A stretch of DNA of 64,000 nt from Thiofilum flexile DSM 14609 (GTDB lineage Bacteria; Pseudomonadota; Gammaproteobacteria; Thiotrichales; Thiotrichaceae): positions 60,511 through 124,510 of the forward strand of contig NZ_KB904749.1 in the NCBI RefSeq assembly GCF_000380185.1. The letters are read 5' to 3'. A program made the translations under genes and the position numbers. The notes under the pieces are model-generated. The model ran no database searches. It was not told where the DNA came from and saw only the letters and a program-made list of their open reading frames with translations. Each line of letters opens with the position of its first letter. The first letter of the stretch is position 1. Positions 34,575 through 43,520 of this stretch are shown here, in pieces.

Positions 34575-35168
34575 ATGCAAAAAATTAGTTCTCAATATCC
34601 CGCCATTCTGTTAGCCGCTGGGCAAAGTACCCGTTTTGGCTCGCAAAAATTGCTGCATGTATTGCCGAATGGTGTAGTGATGGGTGTGCAGTCAGCACGT
34701 CATCTTAAAGCAGTGTTTGAAAGAGTGATCGCTGTGCTAAGTCCTGAGTATGTAGCACTACAAGCCTTATTAGAGCAGGACACTATTGAAATAGTCATCA
34801 ATCAAGAGGCCAAGCAAGGCATGGGTACGAGCTTAGCGTTAGGGGTATTGAGTGCTTTTGAGGTAAAAGGTTGGGTTATTGCTTTAGGGGATATGCCCTT
34901 TATTAGCTTAAATACTTTGCAAAGGGTGGGGCAAGGTTTAGAGCAGGGGGCAAAGATGATTGCACCTTTTTATCAAGGACAACGTGGGCATCCGGTAGGG
35001 TTTAGCGCTGCCTTTAGGGATAAATTAATTACTTTACAAGGCGATAAGGGGGCAGGGAGTATTATTCAGCGTGAGCAAGCGCTGTTAACTCAAGTAGAGG
35101 TAGAGGATAAGGGAGTGCTGTGGGATATTGATACGCCTGGTGCGGTAGCAGAGCTAAAACTATCCTGA
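34575..35168 (+). CDS. MobA/MocA-like nucleotidyltransferase
   Basis: NTP-transferase of 197 residues. The GT-A fold signature AILLAAGQSTRFGSQKLL near residues 10-27 binds the nucleotide phosphates. VIALGDMPFIS holds the metal-binding Asp, and QRGHPVGFS plus the final WDIDTPGA are typical of molybdopterin CTP/GTP transferases. It most resembles MocA-type enzymes, which finish the cofactor of xanthine-dehydrogenase-like enzymes, but no such enzyme lies nearby. It starts 3 bases after ydiJ and so is probably in the hglS operon; the reason is not clear. Confidence 0.85.
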   Translation: MQKISSQYPAILLAAGQSTRFGSQKLLHVLPNGVVMGVQSARHLKAVFERVIAVLSPEYVALQALLEQDTIEIVINQEAKQGMGTSLALGVLSAFEVKGWVIALGDMPFISLNTLQRVGQGLEQGAKMIAPFYQGQRGHPVGFSAAFRDKLITLQGDKGAGSIIQREQALLTQVEVEDKGVLWDIDTPGAVAELKLS

Positions 35169-35176
35169 TTGTTGAT

Positions 35177-35527
35177 TTATTTGGTGTGATGAATGTCCAC
35201 AAAACTCAGTTTAACTTTGGCTTCTAATTCAAGAATCAGTTGTGGGTCCATGTAGTGATAGTCATCGGGAATATCCAAAACATAAACCGGCTTATAGTCC
35301 AGCATTCTCGTAAACTCGGCAATCAGTCGGTTTTTATGTTTTTCTTCCATGACAAAGATAATATCAGCCCATCGGATGTCCGATGAGCTAACGGTTTTTC
35401 TTGCTTTAGGGCTAGTACCAGCAGATCTTGTATTGAATCTGGGGTCGTTTTTCCAGAGTGCTTCTGCTGTAGGGCTGCGCCACTGATTTCTACTACAAAT
35501 AAATAACAGATTTAACGGCTTATTCAT
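35177..35527 (-). CDS. Low-molecular-weight protein tyrosine phosphatase-like protein
   Basis: A 116-residue protein with the P-loop CSRNQWRS (C-x5-R-S) directly after the first strand (LNLLFICSRN) and a later DIPDDYHYMD segment where the general-acid Asp of these phosphatases is expected. It is shorter than typical LMW-PTPs (about 150), lacking part of the middle. The start is ATG 35527, overlapping the stop of the upstream small gene by 8 bases; a TTG at 35542 is a less likely start. Substrate unknown. It is convergent with the MobA-like gene, ending 8 bases from it. Confidence 0.82.
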   Translation of the reverse strand: MNKPLNLLFICSRNQWRSPTAEALWKNDPRFNTRSAGTSPKARKTVSSSDIRWADIIFVMEEKHKNRLIAEFTRMLDYKPVYVLDIPDDYHYMDPQLILELEAKVKLSFVDIHHTK

Positions 35528-35735
35528 TCGGTGAAAGTTCAAGGTCTAACAGTTGACGGCTGCTTTTTCTGGGGTATTCAAAGCCAAGTTGTTTAGCTCT
35601 GGCTTGTTTTTCTGATCGAACATAGAGCATTTTCCAGTTTTTTTCGGGCTTCCATCTTTCTTCAGTCCCCATGCCTCTTCCATTATTGACCCAGTTTTTG
35701 AACCTTCTCCAGGCTCGATCTCTTTCATTACTCAT
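35520..35735 (-). CDS. Small basic hypothetical protein coupled to the phosphatase gene
   Basis: A 71-residue protein rich in Arg, Lys and Trp (RAWRRFKNWVNNGRGMG, then RWKPEKNWKMLYVRSEKQ). Its last codons overlap the phosphatase start, a sign of translational coupling. A second open frame (35546-35728) overlaps it, but this one is favoured because of the junction. The basic, Trp-rich composition could suit nucleic-acid or phosphate binding; no family is recognised. It may be a partner or substrate of the phosphatase. Confidence 0.6.
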   Translation of the reverse strand: MSNERDRAWRRFKNWVNNGRGMGTEERWKPEKNWKMLYVRSEKQARAKQLGFEYPRKSSRQLLDLELSPNE

Positions 35736-36123
35736 TTCATCATCCTGTTAATACATCGGGTTCAGCAGCCGCGATAATACGGACAGGTTTTGATATCAAA
35801 ATATTTAATGTTACAGAGATAGTCTGTTAGACATCATCAATGGTATCTATACATTTCCATGATTAGACGAAACAAGATTAATACAGGAAACTATTGATAG
35901 CCAGAGTTTTTTAGATAGGTTGTTATAAGTAGGTATACCAAAGTAAGTGGGTATTTCTGAAGCAGTCATGGCGAGAGGGACGTATTCACAGCGGCTGCGG
36001 AGGAGATACTCGATTACTTTGACTCAAGTACTTATCTGAGTACGCACGGGCAATTTTGTTCAATACTTTACACCAGCATGGTTGCAGACTTCGGTTGAGC
36101 TTCATCAACTAAGAGAAACTACC
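35736..36123. other. Intergenic region with repeat copy 3
   Basis: No gene seen. It separates the minus-strand small gene from the plus-strand LysE gene and contains the inverted third copy of the structured repeat (35943-36017). The sequence just before 36124 (AAGAGAAACT) gives a weak ribosome site for lysE. Confidence 0.5.
35943..36017. repeat. Multi-hairpin palindromic intergenic repeat, copy 3 (short, inverted)
   Basis: A 75-base copy in the opposite orientation to copies 1, 2 and 4. Its right end GAGATACTCGATTAC and inner CACAGCGGCTGCGGAGGA match the complement of copy 2. The left arm GTAAGTGGGTATTTCT has drifted, with about five mismatches to its partner, and the GC-rich inner hairpin is missing. 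Confidence 0.7.
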
Positions 36124-36723
36124 ATGACACCCACACTTTCACTGATGTTACCTATGGCTGCTTTTGCATTGGCAGCATCGATTTCCCCAGGGCCTGTGAA
36201 TCTAATAGGGCTAAGTAGCGGTACACGCTATCCCATTTCTAGAGGACTCATTTTTGTTACGGGTGCTACGTTGGGTTTTATTGCCCTGTTTATTATTATT
36301 GGTCTGGGGCTTTACTCGGTATTGATGGCTATACCGGGGTTTAATATGGTGTTGCGTTGGGCGGGTATCGCGTTCCTACTGTATCTGAGCATCCAGTTAT
36401 TTCGTGATAAGGGTGAGGTCTCAAACGCGGAAATTGACCAAGCCCCCGGTTTTATGACAGGTGCTATTATGCAATGGCTCAATCCCAAAGCATGGCTTGC
36501 CTCAGCCTCTGGTATCGGCACTTATACTAGTGGTAGCGATATGGGGCAAGTTATGCTGTTTGCCGCTATTTACTTGCCCATTTGCTGGTTATCCCTGAGC
36601 TGTTGGGTGTATGCGGGTGCCTTTTTGCGACACTATGTTCATAACCCTAAAATACTAATCGCTATCAATCGAATACTCGCTTTATTACTGGCGGCTAGCT
36701 GTATTTACCTATTGATTGGATGA
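36124..36723 (+). CDS. LysE family amino acid exporter
   Basis: Inner-membrane exporter of 199 residues with the LysE/RhtB opening LPMAAFALAASISPGPVNLIGLSSG and about six hydrophobic segments. QWLNPKAWLASASG in the middle is the second conserved motif of the family. ATG 36124 fits the family; the frame is open to 36082. The adjacent AraC regulator on the opposite strand overlaps it by 15 bases at the 3' ends, a common pairing in which the regulator controls the exporter. The exported amino acid is not deducible. Lysine-related genes lie upstream, but a link is speculative. Confidence 0.88.
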   Translation: MTPTLSLMLPMAAFALAASISPGPVNLIGLSSGTRYPISRGLIFVTGATLGFIALFIIIGLGLYSVLMAIPGFNMVLRWAGIAFLLYLSIQLFRDKGEVSNAEIDQAPGFMTGAIMQWLNPKAWLASASGIGTYTSGSDMGQVMLFAAIYLPICWLSLSCWVYAGAFLRHYVHNPKILIAINRILALLLAASCIYLLIG

Positions 36724-37557
36724 GGCTTGTTGGTATTGTCTAGGTGTGACAGCTAGTAAACGTTTGAAGGTACGTTGAAAATGGGGTTGGTCGGCAAACC
36801 CTGCATTCAGTGCGGTTTCGGCAATCGGTTTGCCCTGTTTAAGTTCCTGTTGTGCTAGCTGAATCCTCGCATTGATCCAGTAGGCATGTGGTGTCAAACC
36901 GAAATAATATCGAAAGGTTCGGATCAAATGACTAGGGCTGTAACCAGAGCGCTCGCATAGTGCATCTAAGGATACCTCTGCTACGGTCTGTGTGGCATGA
37001 TCCTGAAGATAGGTAGCCAATGCCAGCAGTGTATCAGGGGCATTCGGAGGTGGTTTTAGTTCCCATATTTGCCCGACTAGTTTGAACATCAGGGTAGTCA
37101 AATATTCAATAACAACCGTCTGTTTGTCCAGCCAATTCTTGTCTGGATCGAGCAGGCATTCTGCCATCTGACAGTAGCCTGCATAGTATTCGGGGTCGGT
37201 GAGGAGCGTGGTGGGGATGTCTTGCCAGCAGGGAGTCTCCAGCAAACCAGACTCATACCGCAAAGAGGCTAACCATTGCGTATCAATATACAACATCAGA
37301 TAGCTCCAAGGCTGATTCATGAGGGGATTGCAGGCATGAACTCGATAGGGATTCATCATCAACAGCGAGCCTGCACTGACCTGAAATGTATTGCCCTGAT
37401 AAGAAGATAGACTGCTACCCTCGGTGATAGCGCCTAAAGACCATTGGGGGTGGCTATGTGGCGCATAACAGACCTTGCGCCCATCTATAACCTGCCGCAG
37501 CTCCAGATAGGGCAGACGTGAGTCACGCCAAAAGATAGGTTTGTCTGAGTTATTCAT
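36709..37557 (-). CDS. AraC family transcriptional regulator
   Basis: A 282-residue regulator. The N-terminal cupin-like sensor has HSHPQWSLGAITEG and GSLLMMNPYRVHAC. The C-terminal double helix-turn-helix has LDALCERSGYSPSHLIRTFRYYFGLTPHAYW and ETALNAGFADQPHFQRTFKRLLAVTPRQY. The pattern fits the AraC regulators found beside LysE-type exporters. It is convergent with lysE, their 3' ends overlapping by 15 bases, so the transcripts are complementary at their tails. The ligand is probably an amino acid (inferred). Confidence 0.92.
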   Translation of the reverse strand: MNNSDKPIFWRDSRLPYLELRQVIDGRKVCYAPHSHPQWSLGAITEGSSLSSYQGNTFQVSAGSLLMMNPYRVHACNPLMNQPWSYLMLYIDTQWLASLRYESGLLETPCWQDIPTTLLTDPEYYAGYCQMAECLLDPDKNWLDKQTVVIEYLTTLMFKLVGQIWELKPPPNAPDTLLALATYLQDHATQTVAEVSLDALCERSGYSPSHLIRTFRYYFGLTPHAYWINARIQLAQQELKQGKPIAETALNAGFADQPHFQRTFKRLLAVTPRQYQQASSNQ

Positions 37558-37634
37558 ATCGCATACCTGTCATTGAGATTGGTAAACTAGAGTGTGCTAA
37601 ACTTACTCTAATGAGCATTAGGATAAAATAACCC

Positions 37635-39188
37635 ATGACCCAGCGCAAAAAGCTCCCCATTGGCATACAAACCCTGAGCCAGATTTTAGAGGGTAATTAC
37701 TACTATGTAGATAAAACAGCTTTTGCAGTCAGATTAGTTGATGAGGGTAAGCACTATTTTCTCTCACGCCCGCGCCGTTTTGGTAAAAGCTTATTCTTAG
37801 ATACCTTAAAAGAATTATTTGAAGGTAATAAAGCTCTATTTACAGGCTTAGTAGCCGAGCAGGATTGGGATTGGTCAGTAAAATATCCAGTACTACGTTT
37901 TAGTTTTGGCAGTGGTAATTTTAAAGAGATCAATTATCTAGCTCAAAATATAGCTGCACAATTAGATAACTTAGAGCAGCAGTTTAATCAGCAATCTGTC
38001 TACTCTACTTGTCCAGAGCGTTTTAGAGCATTAATTCAAGCTGTTGAACAGCAAGCGGGACAACCCGTAGTTATTTTAATCGATGAATATGATAAGCCGA
38101 TTTTAGATGCACTAGATAGCCCTGAAATAGCACGAGCTAATCGGGATTTTTTACGTGGATTTTATAGCACCATTAAAGATTATGATGCTCATATTAAATT
38201 TAGTTTTTTAACGGGAGTGAGTAAGTTTTCTAAGGTTAGTTTATTTTCAGGATTAAATAATTTAAATGATATTACTTTAGATGAACGCTATTCCGCTCTT
38301 TGTGGCTATACCGATCAGGATATTGATACCGTGTTTGCAGCAGAGCTACCCGGATTAGAGCGTGATGAAATACGCGCTTGGTATAATGGTTATAATTGGT
38401 TAGGTGAAGGGGTCTATAATCCTTTTGATATTTTGCTATTGTTTGATACACGTAAATTTAAAAATTATTGGTTTGAAACAGGAACGCCTACCTTTTTAAT
38501 TCACGCTTTACAAAAAGCTAAAGTACAAACTCCCCAGCTTAATCAACTTTTAAGTAATGATGAATTGCTCTCAAGCTTTGATATCGACCAAATGGCGATT
38601 GAAGCCTTAATGTTTCAAACCGGCTATTTAACGATTAAGCAAGTTGAGAATTTAGATGATAACTATTTCTATACCTTAGGCTATCCTAATCGAGAGGTCT
38701 ATCAAAGCTTAAATGGTAGTTTACTCCAGTATTGGAGTGAGCCAAGTAGTGCCCCTATTGTCAATCGAAAAAATCTTTATCAGGCTTTGAAAGCTAATGA
38801 TTTTGAGCGTTTGAAAACCATTTTCCAAGCCTTCTTTGCCAGTATTCCTCATCAATGGTATGACAGTAGTAAGGGTTTAATTGCTCATTATGAAGGGTTC
38901 TATGCCTCCATATTCTATTCCCATTTTGCTGCTTTGGGTATGGAAACGATTGTAGAGGATAGTTCTAGTCTAGGGCGCTTAGATATGGCAGTAAAGTTTA
39001 ATCAGCATATTTACCTATTTGAATTTAAAGTGATTGAAAATAGTGGTGAGGGTAAGGCATTAGAGCAGTTAAAAGCCAAACACTATGCTGATAAATATAA
39101 GGCACTTGGTTTACCGATTTACCTTATTGGGGTTGAGTTTAGTAAAGAAAGCCGAAATGTCGTGGGTTTTGAGGTTGAACCCGCATAA
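37635..39188 (+). CDS. AAA ATPase with C-terminal PD-(D/E)XK nuclease domain (copy 1)
   Basis: A 517-residue protein of the family often labelled AAA-ATPase-like plus DUF1703 (PD-(D/E)XK). N-terminal landmarks are LPIGIQTLSQILEGNYYYVDKT, Walker A RPRRFGKSLFL near residues 45-55, Walker B VILIDEYDKPILDAL and the sensor region FLTGVSKFSKVSLFSGL. The C-terminal nuclease core is GRLDMAVKFNQHIYLFEFKVIE, with Asp and Glu-x-Lys in place. A paralogue lies at 44408-45964. These proteins are often multi-copy; a role in defence or transposon-like spread is suspected but unproven. It stands alone here. Confidence 0.87.
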   Translation: MTQRKKLPIGIQTLSQILEGNYYYVDKTAFAVRLVDEGKHYFLSRPRRFGKSLFLDTLKELFEGNKALFTGLVAEQDWDWSVKYPVLRFSFGSGNFKEINYLAQNIAAQLDNLEQQFNQQSVYSTCPERFRALIQAVEQQAGQPVVILIDEYDKPILDALDSPEIARANRDFLRGFYSTIKDYDAHIKFSFLTGVSKFSKVSLFSGLNNLNDITLDERYSALCGYTDQDIDTVFAAELPGLERDEIRAWYNGYNWLGEGVYNPFDILLLFDTRKFKNYWFETGTPTFLIHALQKAKVQTPQLNQLLSNDELLSSFDIDQMAIEALMFQTGYLTIKQVENLDDNYFYTLGYPNREVYQSLNGSLLQYWSEPSSAPIVNRKNLYQALKANDFERLKTIFQAFFASIPHQWYDSSKGLIAHYEGFYASIFYSHFAALGMETIVEDSSSLGRLDMAVKFNQHIYLFEFKVIENSGEGKALEQLKAKHYADKYKALGLPIYLIGVEFSKESRNVVGFEVEPA

Positions 39189-39299
39189 TCTATTCAGTAA
39201 TTTTATTATTCCCGCTGTTTTCTATGAATCTTTAAATGGTTTTTAGTGTCTCAAGTAACGATGAAAATAAGTGAAGTTCACAGAAAAAAAGGAGTTTTC

Positions 39300-39905
39300 A
39301 TGAATAAGTATGGGTTGTTGATTGCACTAGTTGCTTCGAGCTGGATACAGATGGGTGTTGCTGAAGCGGCACAGGAGCCGTCATTCACGTGTAAAAAGGT
39401 AGAGTCTGGCAGTATCGCGGAGTTGATTTGTAAGGATAAAGCCTTAGTAGCGCTTGATCTCAAACTAGCGGGGGTATACAAAAAAGCCTTGAAAATGGCT
39501 GCGAATGAACCTGGGTCAACTTTGAAAGCCGAACAGCGCGGCTGGATTAAAGGGCGCGATGATTGCTGGAAAAGTACTGATAAGACCGCTTGCGTGAGAG
39601 AGAGCTATCAACAACGCATTGCTGAGCTACAGGCTCGTTACCGGCTAGTGTCTGCCATTGGCCCTGTGCGTTATGGCTGTGGTGGGAATGCGGCTAATGA
39701 GGTGACAGTCACTTTCTTTAAGACTGAACCTGCGACCTTAATCGCTGAGCGCGGTGACAGTGTGTCACTCATGTATGTACAGCCTAGTGGTAGTGGAGCA
39801 CGTTATCAGGGGCGCAATGAGAGCTTCTGGGAGCATCACGGAGGGGCTATGATCACTTGGGGGGCTGGTGCGCCCGAAATGCATTGCGAGCCAAATACCA
39901 AATAA
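39300..39905 (+). CDS. Periplasmic LprI/DUF1311 plus MliC-like lysozyme inhibitor fusion
   Basis: A 201-residue secreted protein with a signal peptide (YGLLIALVASSWIQMGVAEAA). Residues about 25-110 match the LprI-type DUF1311 domain (FTCKKVESGSIAELICKDKALVALDLKLAGVYKKAL, then QRGWIKGRDDCW with paired Cys). The C-terminal part resembles MliC (VRYGCGGNAANEVTVTFF, then YQGRNESFWEHHGGAMITWG). MliC proteins inhibit c-type lysozyme, and LprI is reported to do so too, so both halves point to protection of peptidoglycan. ATG 39300 is set by GGAG 5 bases before; the frame opens at 39246. It is a single gene, convergent with hcr. Confidence 0.82.
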   Translation: MNKYGLLIALVASSWIQMGVAEAAQEPSFTCKKVESGSIAELICKDKALVALDLKLAGVYKKALKMAANEPGSTLKAEQRGWIKGRDDCWKSTDKTACVRESYQQRIAELQARYRLVSAIGPVRYGCGGNAANEVTVTFFKTEPATLIAERGDSVSLMYVQPSGSGARYQGRNESFWEHHGGAMITWGAGAPEMHCEPNTK

Positions 39906-39957
39906 CTAATGATTCTAGCCTGTGGCTTAGGTATTGAACTAAGCCGCAGGCTAAGTA

Positions 39958-41052
39958 TTAACTCGCTACAGCATAGGGCATACTACAGCTATCCTCTTGG
40001 CAAAAATGACTAGTGTTAGTAGCTTGAGCACCATAATGCTCATGAATCAGTTGGTCTTTACTGATATTAAATGTGGCAGCCACTTCAGCAACACGCTCAA
40101 TTAAACCATTAGAACCACAAATATAAATATCAGGGGTAGTGGGTGTGTTTTGCATCAAGGCTTTAAAAGCATCCGCGACTGAGCCATGAAACCCTTGCCA
40201 CGTCGGAGTTGCATCCTGCACACAAATTTGATAGTGCAGATTAGGATAGTCTGCTGCTAATTCAGCCAGCTCGGACTGGTAAAAGACCTCCTCTTCGCGC
40301 CATACCCCAAAGAGTAATTGCACTTCATGGGGTTCTTGCAATTCCGCCATTTGGCGTACCATTGCCATCACAGAGGCGAGACCACAGCCGCCCGCAATAA
40401 AATACCGAGGGCGTAAGCCACGATCTTGTAGGGTAAAGTTACCACTGGCTCCTTGCAGGGTGAGCACATCGCCGACTTGAGCCTGCTCAGTAATATACTG
40501 AGCAAACTGTCCGTGGGAGCGCAGCTTAATCAGCAGTTCTAATACCCCATCCCAGTTTGGTGCATTGGCAATAGAATAGGCACGTTTAATCTCAGTCTGC
40601 GGAATCCAGATTTCAATATACTGCCCCGGCTCAAAGGCTAGGCTTAAATTACCGTCCTCGTCTTCGATTAATTGCAATTTAAGTTGCAAGGTATCAGGGG
40701 TGAGGTAATTTTTTTCTAGTAGAGTGGCTTGGCGCATAGGTAACGGTTGCTTACGTACCTGATTGGCGTCATAGGGCAGAACTACTTGCAAATCACTGCG
40801 TGGATAGGTACGGCATAAGAGTACCTGTTCTGTATGTGCAATACTGTTAGCAATATCGGGATCAATATCTTGCACATACTGCCCGCGTGTGGCAGTGCCG
40901 ATACATGCGCCACAGCTACCCGAACGGCATTGACTGATTAAATACAATTCAGCTCGCTCGGCAGCACTGACAATATCCTCGCCTGCAAGGCAATTAAATT
41001 GCAGCACTTGCTCGTCACGAGTGACTAATTGAATCTGGAATTCCGACATCAT
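39958..41052 (-). CDS. hcr: Hcp reductase: ferredoxin-FAD-NAD oxidoreductase (Hcr-like)
   Basis: A 364-residue electron-transfer flavoprotein. It has an N-terminal plant-type [2Fe-2S] ferredoxin domain (CRSGSCGACIGTA, then VLLCRTYP), then the FAD domain (GQYIEIWIP, RAYSIANAP) and the NAD domain (YFIAGGCGLASVMAMVR, then IYICGSNGLIERV). Enterobacterial Hcr carries its ferredoxin at the C-terminus, so the order is reversed here. It lies 8 bases behind hcp and should pass NADH electrons to it. The C-terminal tail has extra Cys (HFCQEDSCSM). The identity as the functional Hcr rests on this context. Confidence 0.85.
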   Translation of the reverse strand: MMSEFQIQLVTRDEQVLQFNCLAGEDIVSAAERAELYLISQCRSGSCGACIGTATRGQYVQDIDPDIANSIAHTEQVLLCRTYPRSDLQVVLPYDANQVRKQPLPMRQATLLEKNYLTPDTLQLKLQLIEDEDGNLSLAFEPGQYIEIWIPQTEIKRAYSIANAPNWDGVLELLIKLRSHGQFAQYITEQAQVGDVLTLQGASGNFTLQDRGLRPRYFIAGGCGLASVMAMVRQMAELQEPHEVQLLFGVWREEEVFYQSELAELAADYPNLHYQICVQDATPTWQGFHGSVADAFKALMQNTPTTPDIYICGSNGLIERVAEVAATFNISKDQLIHEHYGAQATNTSHFCQEDSCSMPYAVAS

Positions 41053-41060
41053 AATAACCC

Positions 41061-42713
41061 TTAAGCCGCCGTCGCTAGTGCCAGTTTTAAATCAGCTTCA
41101 GGGGTATTATTCACCCGAATATCAAAGCGTTCTTGTAATACCGCTAATAAATTCGGAGTGAGATAAACGGGTAACGTGGGGCCTAAATGAATACCTTTCA
41201 CACCTACTGCTAGGAGGGATAATAAGACTGCGGTGGCTTTTTGCTCAAACCAAGAAATCATTAAGGACAAGGGCAGCTCATTTACGCTACAACCAAAGGC
41301 TCCAGCCAACGTACTGGCGATTTTAATCGCTGAATAGGCATCATTACACTGCCCTAAATCGAGTAAGCGCGGAATACCGTCAATAGCACCGAATTCGTGT
41401 TGATTAAAGCGATACTTCGCACAGCCTAAGGTCAGTACGACGCTATTAGCGGGCGTACTTTGTGCCAGTTCGGTGTAGTAATTACGTCCGGGTTTAGCTC
41501 CATCACAGCCACCAATAACAAAAAAGTGCTGAATGGCTCCGGCTTTTACCCCAGCAACTACTTTATCTGCCACCCCTAATACGGTGTGATGACCAAAGCC
41601 GGTAGTAATAAATTTTTCGGGAGCGCTTTCTTTAAATCCGGGCAGCGCTTTAGCAGCTTGGATCGCCATTTTATAGTCGCCATTATCAATATGGCGCACC
41701 CCCGCCCAACCTACCGGGCCTACGGTAAAAATACGTTGTTTATAGCTTTTATCCGGCTCGATAATGCAATTCGAGGTTAAAATAATAGGCCCTGGGAATT
41801 CAGCGAATTCGATTTGTTGATTTTGCCAAGCACTCCCATAATTACCCACTAAATGCGGATAGCGTTTTAAGCCCGGATAGGCATGCGCGGGGAGCATTTC
41901 GCCATGTGTATAAACATTCACACCGCTGTCTTTGGTTTGCTCCAAAATTTGGGCTAAATCGTGTAGGTCGTGACCACTGACTAGAATGGCTTTGCCCGCA
42001 ACAGGACTAACCCGCACTTGAGTAACAGTCTGATTACCAAAGGTTTCATTATTCGCACGGTCGAGTAATTCCATCACACGCAAATTAACTTCACCGACTG
42101 CTAAGGATTGAGCCAGTAGCTCATCCATATCCACGGGATCAGTGCCCAAATAAGCCAGTAGTTTTGCAATATCTGCATCAATAGCACTATCACGAAAACC
42201 TAAGGTGCGAGCATGATGAGAGTAGGCACAAACCCCTTTTAAGCCATATAAAATCAACATGCGTAAACCAATCACATCCGCCCCAACTTCGGCTTGATCG
42301 CGGTTAATCGCTGCAATCGGATGTTGTTTTAGTAGCTCCTCCATCGTACTAGTCGGTGCAAAAGAGGCAGCTGCAACCCAAGTATGATTGGCAAGGGGAG
42401 TGGTGGCTAACTGGGCTTTTAAGGTATCGCGTAGTTTGGCAGCTTGCTGAATTAAATTTACAAAGCGTGTGGCATTAAAATTCACATTGGTCAAAGTAGT
42501 AAACATGCCATACTGAATGAAGTCATCAATGCCTTGATCAGTAATACCCACGGTGCGAGCGTGTTGAGCATAATCAGCTAAACCGATCAGTTGATAGATC
42601 AAAATATCTTGTAAATCGGAGGTATTGGTATCTTTACCGCAATTGCCTTTTTGTGAGGCGCAGCCGAGCACGGTATCACTACGTTGGGTTTGTTCACATT
42701 GATAGCAAAACAT
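41061..42713 (-). CDS. hcp: Hydroxylamine reductase / hybrid cluster protein (class II)
   Basis: Hybrid cluster protein of 550 residues, an NO (and hydroxylamine) reductase that protects against nitrosative stress. The N-terminal Cys3-x2-Cys6-x11-Cys18-x6-Cys25 spacing is that of class II Hcp, which binds a [2Fe-2S] cluster there. The hybrid-cluster region is visible in SGHDLHDL, then NCIIEP, then [13 protein letters not shown] and LGCAKYRFN. It is divergent from the DNR-like regulator; an FNR-type box lies between, and hcr follows. This forms an NO-detoxification unit under the regulator's control. Confidence 0.95.
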   Translation of the reverse strand: MFCYQCEQTQRSDTVLGCASQKGNCGKDTNTSDLQDILIYQLIGLADYAQHARTVGITDQGIDDFIQYGMFTTLTNVNFNATRFVNLIQQAAKLRDTLKAQLATTPLANHTWVAAASFAPTSTMEELLKQHPIAAINRDQAEVGADVIGLRMLILYGLKGVCAYSHHARTLGFRDSAIDADIAKLLAYLGTDPVDMDELLAQSLAVGEVNLRVMELLDRANNETFGNQTVTQVRVSPVAGKAILVSGHDLHDLAQILEQTKDSGVNVYTHGEMLPAHAYPGLKRYPHLVGNYGSAWQNQQIEFAEFPGPIILTSNCIIEPDKSYKQRIFTVGPVGWAGVRHIDNGDYKMAIQAAKALPGFKESAPEKFITTGFGHHTVLGVADKVVAGVKAGAIQHFFVIGGCDGAKPGRNYYTELAQSTPANSVVLTLGCAKYRFNQHEFGAIDGIPRLLDLGQCNDAYSAIKIASTLAGAFGCSVNELPLSLMISWFEQKATAVLLSLLAVGVKGIHLGPTLPVYLTPNLLAVLQERFDIRVNNTPEADLKLALATAA

Positions 42714-42770
42714 AATTCCATCCTGGGTTCTATTATGTGCTCACCATATGAAAAAGGGTTGCTCATCCGC

Positions 42771-42786
42771 CTTGACCTAGATCAAG
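42771..42786. promoter_or_regulatory. FNR/DNR-type operator between hcp and its regulator
   Basis: A fully symmetric CTTGA-CCTAGA-TCAAG at 42771-42786, matching the TTGAT-N4-ATCAA consensus except for one C. It is 58 bases upstream of the hcp start and 55 before the regulator start, so it could control both. Confidence 0.82.
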
Positions 42787-42841
42787 GCTTGATGGCGTTA
42801 TCCTGATAGCTTTGGCATCGATTGTAAGAGGTAAGTGGTAG

Positions 42842-43507
42842 ATGGAGTTGTTACGAGTAGCCCCATTATTGAATAGTTTGAGTGATGCTGATCTAGCCCC
42901 GATTGCAGCGGCCTCGCGTCTCATGAGTTTAAAGATGGGTCAATTATTATTTCGCGAGGGTGATCCTTCACAACATTTTTTTCTAGTCACTAAAGGTAGT
43001 ATGCGTTTATATCGCCTGACGCCCGAAGGCAAAGAAAAAGTGATTGAAATCATCAGTCCGGGACAAACTTTTGCCGAGGCTGTTGCTTTATTGAGTAAGC
43101 CTTATCCGGTTTATGCCTCGGCATTAGAGTCGACAGAATTAATTGCCATACCCTCGCAAATATTGCGTGATCAAGTACAAGTTAATCATGAGCTAGCGTT
43201 TAAAATGCTGGCGAGTTTGAGTTTACGGATTCATGGTTTTTTAAATGATATTCACACACTAAGTCTGGCGACTGCACAGCAAAAGGTAGCGGGCTATTTA
43301 CTCGCTTTTTTAGAGCAAGCCACAGATGAGCAGACGATTCGTTTACCTGCCACCAAAGCAATGATTGCCTCACGTTTAGGGTTACAACCCGAAACGTTTT
43401 CGCGGGTACTCTCTAAAATGAAAGAGCAGGGCGTTATTCAGGAGGATAAAAATCAGATTTTGATTTTATCATCGAGTGCATTAAAGCAGTTACGAGATAC
43501 ACCTTAG
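42842..43507 (+). CDS. Crp/FNR family regulator, DNR/NnrR-like
   Basis: A 221-residue regulator with an N-terminal beta-roll (GQLLFREGDPSQHFFLVTKGSMRLYRLTPEGKEKVIEI) and a C-terminal winged helix (ATKAMIASRLGLQPETFSRVLSKMKEQGVI). It has no N-terminal Cys cluster, so it is not an oxygen sensor of the FNR type; DNR/NnrR proteins of this shape sense NO, probably through heme. The QPETFSRVL recognition helix is typical of that group. It is divergent from hcp-hcr across an FNR-type palindrome. ATG 42842 follows AGAGGTAAG. NO as the signal is inferred from the neighbours. Confidence 0.9.
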   Translation: MELLRVAPLLNSLSDADLAPIAAASRLMSLKMGQLLFREGDPSQHFFLVTKGSMRLYRLTPEGKEKVIEIISPGQTFAEAVALLSKPYPVYASALESTELIAIPSQILRDQVQVNHELAFKMLASLSLRIHGFLNDIHTLSLATAQQKVAGYLLAFLEQATDEQTIRLPATKAMIASRLGLQPETFSRVLSKMKEQGVIQEDKNQILILSSSALKQLRDTP

Positions 43508-43520
43508 TTGGTGCATAGGC

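Noticed and set aside
35546..35728. Alternative 60-residue frame on the minus strand within the small basic gene
   Set aside because: It ends before the phosphatase start, while the 35520-35735 frame overlaps it in the manner of coupled genes.
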